Source of the DNA: Pseudomonadota bacterium
Lineage (GTDB): Bacteria > Pseudomonadota > Gammaproteobacteria > Burkholderiales > Thiobacillaceae
Direction: 5' to 3'
Assembly (NCBI GenBank): GCA_029558905.1
Contig: JAKQCX010000015.1
Coordinates: 124,001-188,000 of the forward strand
Length of the DNA stretch: 64,000 bases
The position numbers and the translations under genes were made by a program. Positions within the stretch are counted from its first letter, which is position 1. The number at the start of each line of letters is the position of its first letter. Below, one piece after another: positions 62,210-64,000 of the stretch. The notes beneath the pieces were generated by a model, which saw only the letters and a program-made list of their open reading frames with translations, searched no databases and was not told where the DNA came from.

Positions 62210-63132
62210 TGCGGGCGATCTTCGCCGGCACGCCCGAGTTCGCAGCCACCGCCCTGAAGGCCCTTCTCGCGGCCGGACACGACATCCCCCTGGTCCTGAC
62301 CCGGCCGGATCGACCCGCCGGCCGGGGCATGAAACCACGCATGAGCCCGGTGAAGAAGGTGGCCCTGGACCGAGGATTGGCCCTGGCCCAGCCGGACAAC
62401 CTGAAGACCGACGAGTCCTGCTATCCCATCGCCCGGGCCGGGGCCGATGTCATGGTGGTGGCGGCCTATGGCCTCATCCTGCCGCGGGCCGTGCTGGATC
62501 TGCCCCGCCTGGGCTGCGTCAACATCCACGCCTCCCTGTTGCCGCGCTGGCGGGGTGCCGCTCCCATCCAGCGTGCCATCGAGGCCGGCGACACGGAGAC
62601 GGGCATCACCCTCATGCAGATGGACGCGGGGCTGGATACCGGCGCCATACTGAGCCGCGCGCCCCTGCCCATCCTGGCCACAGACACCATGGCCAGCCTG
62701 CATGACAGGCTGGCGGAGCTGGGGGCCCGGGAGATCGTTGCCCTGTTGCCACGGCTGGCGGCAGGCAGGGTCATCGCCCAGCCCCAGGACCCGAAACTGG
62801 CCAGTTATGCCAACAAGATCGGCAGGGAGGAGGCCCGTCTGGACTGGTCACTGCCCGCAGCAGCGCTGGCGCGCCGCATCCGTGCCTTCAACCCCTTTCC
62901 AGGTGCCACGGCCCGGCTGCACGGTGAACCCCTGAAGATCTGGCAGGCCAGATCGGTAACCGGCCAGGGGAAACCCGGCGATGTATTGGTCGTGGACCGG
63001 GACTGCTTCACCGTGGCCTGTGGCGAAGGCGCCCTGGCCATCCAGGAGGTGCAGAGGGCCGGTGGCCGGCGCCAGCCCGTGGCCACCTTCCTGGCAGGAC
63101 ATGTGCTCAGGGTGGGAGATCGCCTGCTGTGA
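62209..63132 (+). CDS. fmt: Methionyl-tRNA formyltransferase
   Basis: A 307-residue cytoplasmic enzyme that formylates initiator Met-tRNA with 10-formyl-THF. The N-terminus [19 protein letters not shown], the formyl-THF site [20 protein letters not shown] with the catalytic Asn-His, and the C-terminal tRNA-binding domain ([11 protein letters not shown]) are complete. The start is ATG 62209 inside the def stop; a GTG one codon earlier is possible. Confidence 0.97.
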   Translation: MRAIFAGTPEFAATALKALLAAGHDIPLVLTRPDRPAGRGMKPRMSPVKKVALDRGLALAQPDNLKTDESCYPIARAGADVMVVAAYGLILPRAVLDLPRLGCVNIHASLLPRWRGAAPIQRAIEAGDTETGITLMQMDAGLDTGAILSRAPLPILATDTMASLHDRLAELGAREIVALLPRLAAGRVIAQPQDPKLASYANKIGREEARLDWSLPAAALARRIRAFNPFPGATARLHGEPLKIWQARSVTGQGKPGDVLVVDRDCFTVACGEGALAIQEVQRAGGRRQPVATFLAGHVLRVGDRLL

Positions 63133-63134
63133 CA

Positions 63135-63160
63135 TTGAATTTCCGGGGAAATGGCCCAAT
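63135..63160 (+). promoter_or_regulatory. Possible heat-shock-type promoter before htpX
   Basis: TTGAAT, 14 bases, then CCCAAT resembles the sigma-32 pattern CTTGAA-N11..16-CCCATNT, and htpX is a heat-shock gene in E. coli. An inverted repeat ATTTCC-gg-GGAAAT (63139-63152) sits between the two boxes. Matches are partial, so this is tentative. Confidence 0.35.
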
Positions 63161-63205
63161 CTTTGCGGTGCTTTCCGTTTTCCTGTCAAAAAACCGCATG
63201 GCCAT

Positions 63206-64000
63206 ATGATCAACAACTGGTTCAAGACCACCCTGCTCATGGCTGCCATCGTCGCCCTCTTCGGCGTGGTGGGCATGGCCCTGGGGGGACGCAGCGGCAT
63301 GCTCATCGCCCTGCTGGTGGGCGGCGCCATGAACCTGTTCGCCTACTGGAATTCCGACAGGATGGTGCTGCGCATGTACCAGGCCCGGGAGGTGGATGCG
63401 GCCAGCGGCGGCACCTTCTACGCCCTGGTGGCGGAATTGGCCGGGCGCGCCGGCCTGCCCATGCCCCGGGTATATGTCATCGACGAGGCCCAGCCCAATG
63501 CCTTCGCCACGGGACGCGACCCGGAGCACGCCGCCGTGGCCGCCACCACAGGCATCATGCGTCTGCTCTCCGAGCGCGAGCTGCGCGGTGTCATGGCGCA
63601 CGAGCTGGCGCATGTGAAGCATCGAGACACCCTCATCTCCACCCTCACCGCCACGGTGGCGGGTGCCATCTCCGCCCTGGCCCAGTTCGGCATGTTCTTC
63701 GGTGGTGACCGGGAGCGGCCCAATGCCGCCGTGCAGCTCGTCATCATGATCCTGGCGCCCCTGGCAGCCATGCTCATCCAGATGGCCATCTCCCGGGCCC
63801 GGGAATTCGGGGCGGATGAAGGGGGCGCGGCAATCAGTGGTGACCCGGAGGCCCTGGCCAGCGCCCTGTCCAAGATCGAGGCCCATGCCCGGGGCACCCC
63901 CCTGGCGACCGCGGACCTGCACCCGGAAACGGCGCAGATGATGATCGTCAACCCTCTCTCCGGTGGCGACCTGCAGGGCCTGTTCCGCACTCACCCCCCC
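63206..64000 (+). CDS. htpX: Membrane zinc protease HtpX (partial, runs off the window)
   Basis: The first 265 residues of a heat-stress membrane protease that degrades misfolded membrane proteins. Two N-terminal membrane segments ([19 protein letters not shown] and [18 protein letters not shown]) are followed by the zinc motif HELAH in [17 protein letters not shown] and a second pair of segments. The third ligand Glu lies in [13 protein letters not shown]. The last ~20-25 residues and the stop lie beyond the window. The order def-fmt-htpX is typical of betaproteobacteria. Confidence 0.95.
   Translation, partial: MINNWFKTTLLMAAIVALFGVVGMALGGRSGMLIALLVGGAMNLFAYWNSDRMVLRMYQAREVDAASGGTFYALVAELAGRAGLPMPRVYVIDEAQPNAFATGRDPEHAAVAATTGIMRLLSERELRGVMAHELAHVKHRDTLISTLTATVAGAISALAQFGMFFGGDRERPNAAVQLVIMILAPLAAMLIQMAISRAREFGADEGGAAISGDPEALASALSKIEAHARGTPLATADLHPETAQMMIVNPLSGGDLQGLFRTHPP

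Overview
The window is a compact, GC-rich stretch of bacterial chromosome. Gene order and content point to a betaproteobacterium of the Nitrosomonadales type, probably a Thiobacillaceae-like sulfur oxidizer. The pointers are lipB/DUF493/D-amino-acid transaminase/dacC/rlpA/rodA/mrdA/mreDCB divergent from gatCAB, topB-smg-dprA-LysM divergent from def-fmt-htpX, a PEP-CTERM protein with PrsT, and flavocytochrome c sulfide dehydrogenase. The taxonomic call is inference from synteny and was not tested by a search. I see no rRNA, tRNA, insertion sequence, prophage or CRISPR array. No stretch longer than about 300 bases lacks a gene.

Layout. 1-10.2 kb: the 3' end of glnE, then a long minus-strand series for lipoylation (lipB), D-amino-acid supply, peptidoglycan trimming (dacC-like, rlpA) and rod-shape synthesis (rodA, mrdA, mreD, mreC, mreB). 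10.4-13.7 kb: gatCAB. 13.7-23.1 kb: housekeeping genes, including pyrE, xthA, cutA-dsbD-tlpA-ttcA-apaH, plsC, a glycine-zipper lipoprotein and a PfkB kinase. 23.2-30.4 kb: a complete ccmABCDEFGHI cytochrome c maturation operon, including a 57-residue ccmD. 30.5-35.8 kb: a cytochrome island with an octaheme nitrite reductase, flavocytochrome c sulfide dehydrogenase (fccA, fccB) and two c4-type diheme cytochromes. 36-49.5 kb: a mixed region with a PBP7-type endopeptidase, a stomatin/NfeD pair, class I fumarase, RlmJ, AcuI, a cytoplasmic CZB chemoreceptor, AmpG and a class V aminotransferase. 49.6-55.7 kb: fdxA, trxA-rho, a PEP-CTERM protein and PrsT. 55.7-64 kb: topB, smg, dprA, a LysM protein, def, fmt and the start of htpX.

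How the parts may fit together. The best candidate for an unrecognised system is the cytochrome island. FNR/ANR-type boxes lie in front of the c4 pair (perfect) and in front of fccAB (9 of 10 conserved positions, at a class II distance from a possible -10). The sulfide dehydrogenase is followed by an ammonifying-type octaheme nitrite reductase, and the ccm operon that makes c-type cytochromes comes next, behind a strong terminator. Together these suggest an anaerobically induced, sulfide-driven nitrite-to-ammonium module: FCSD to c4 to octaheme reductase. DsbD, CcmG, CcmH and two TlpA-like proteins supply the thiol-redox side of heme attachment.

Other regulatory signals read directly from the sequence: two close matches to the flagellar sigma-28 promoter (in front of the PBP7-like endopeptidase and the chemoreceptor), a sigma-54 promoter in front of the PEP-CTERM gene, a C-rich leader in front of rho, and intrinsic terminators after ccmI, the octaheme reductase and the PEP-CTERM gene.
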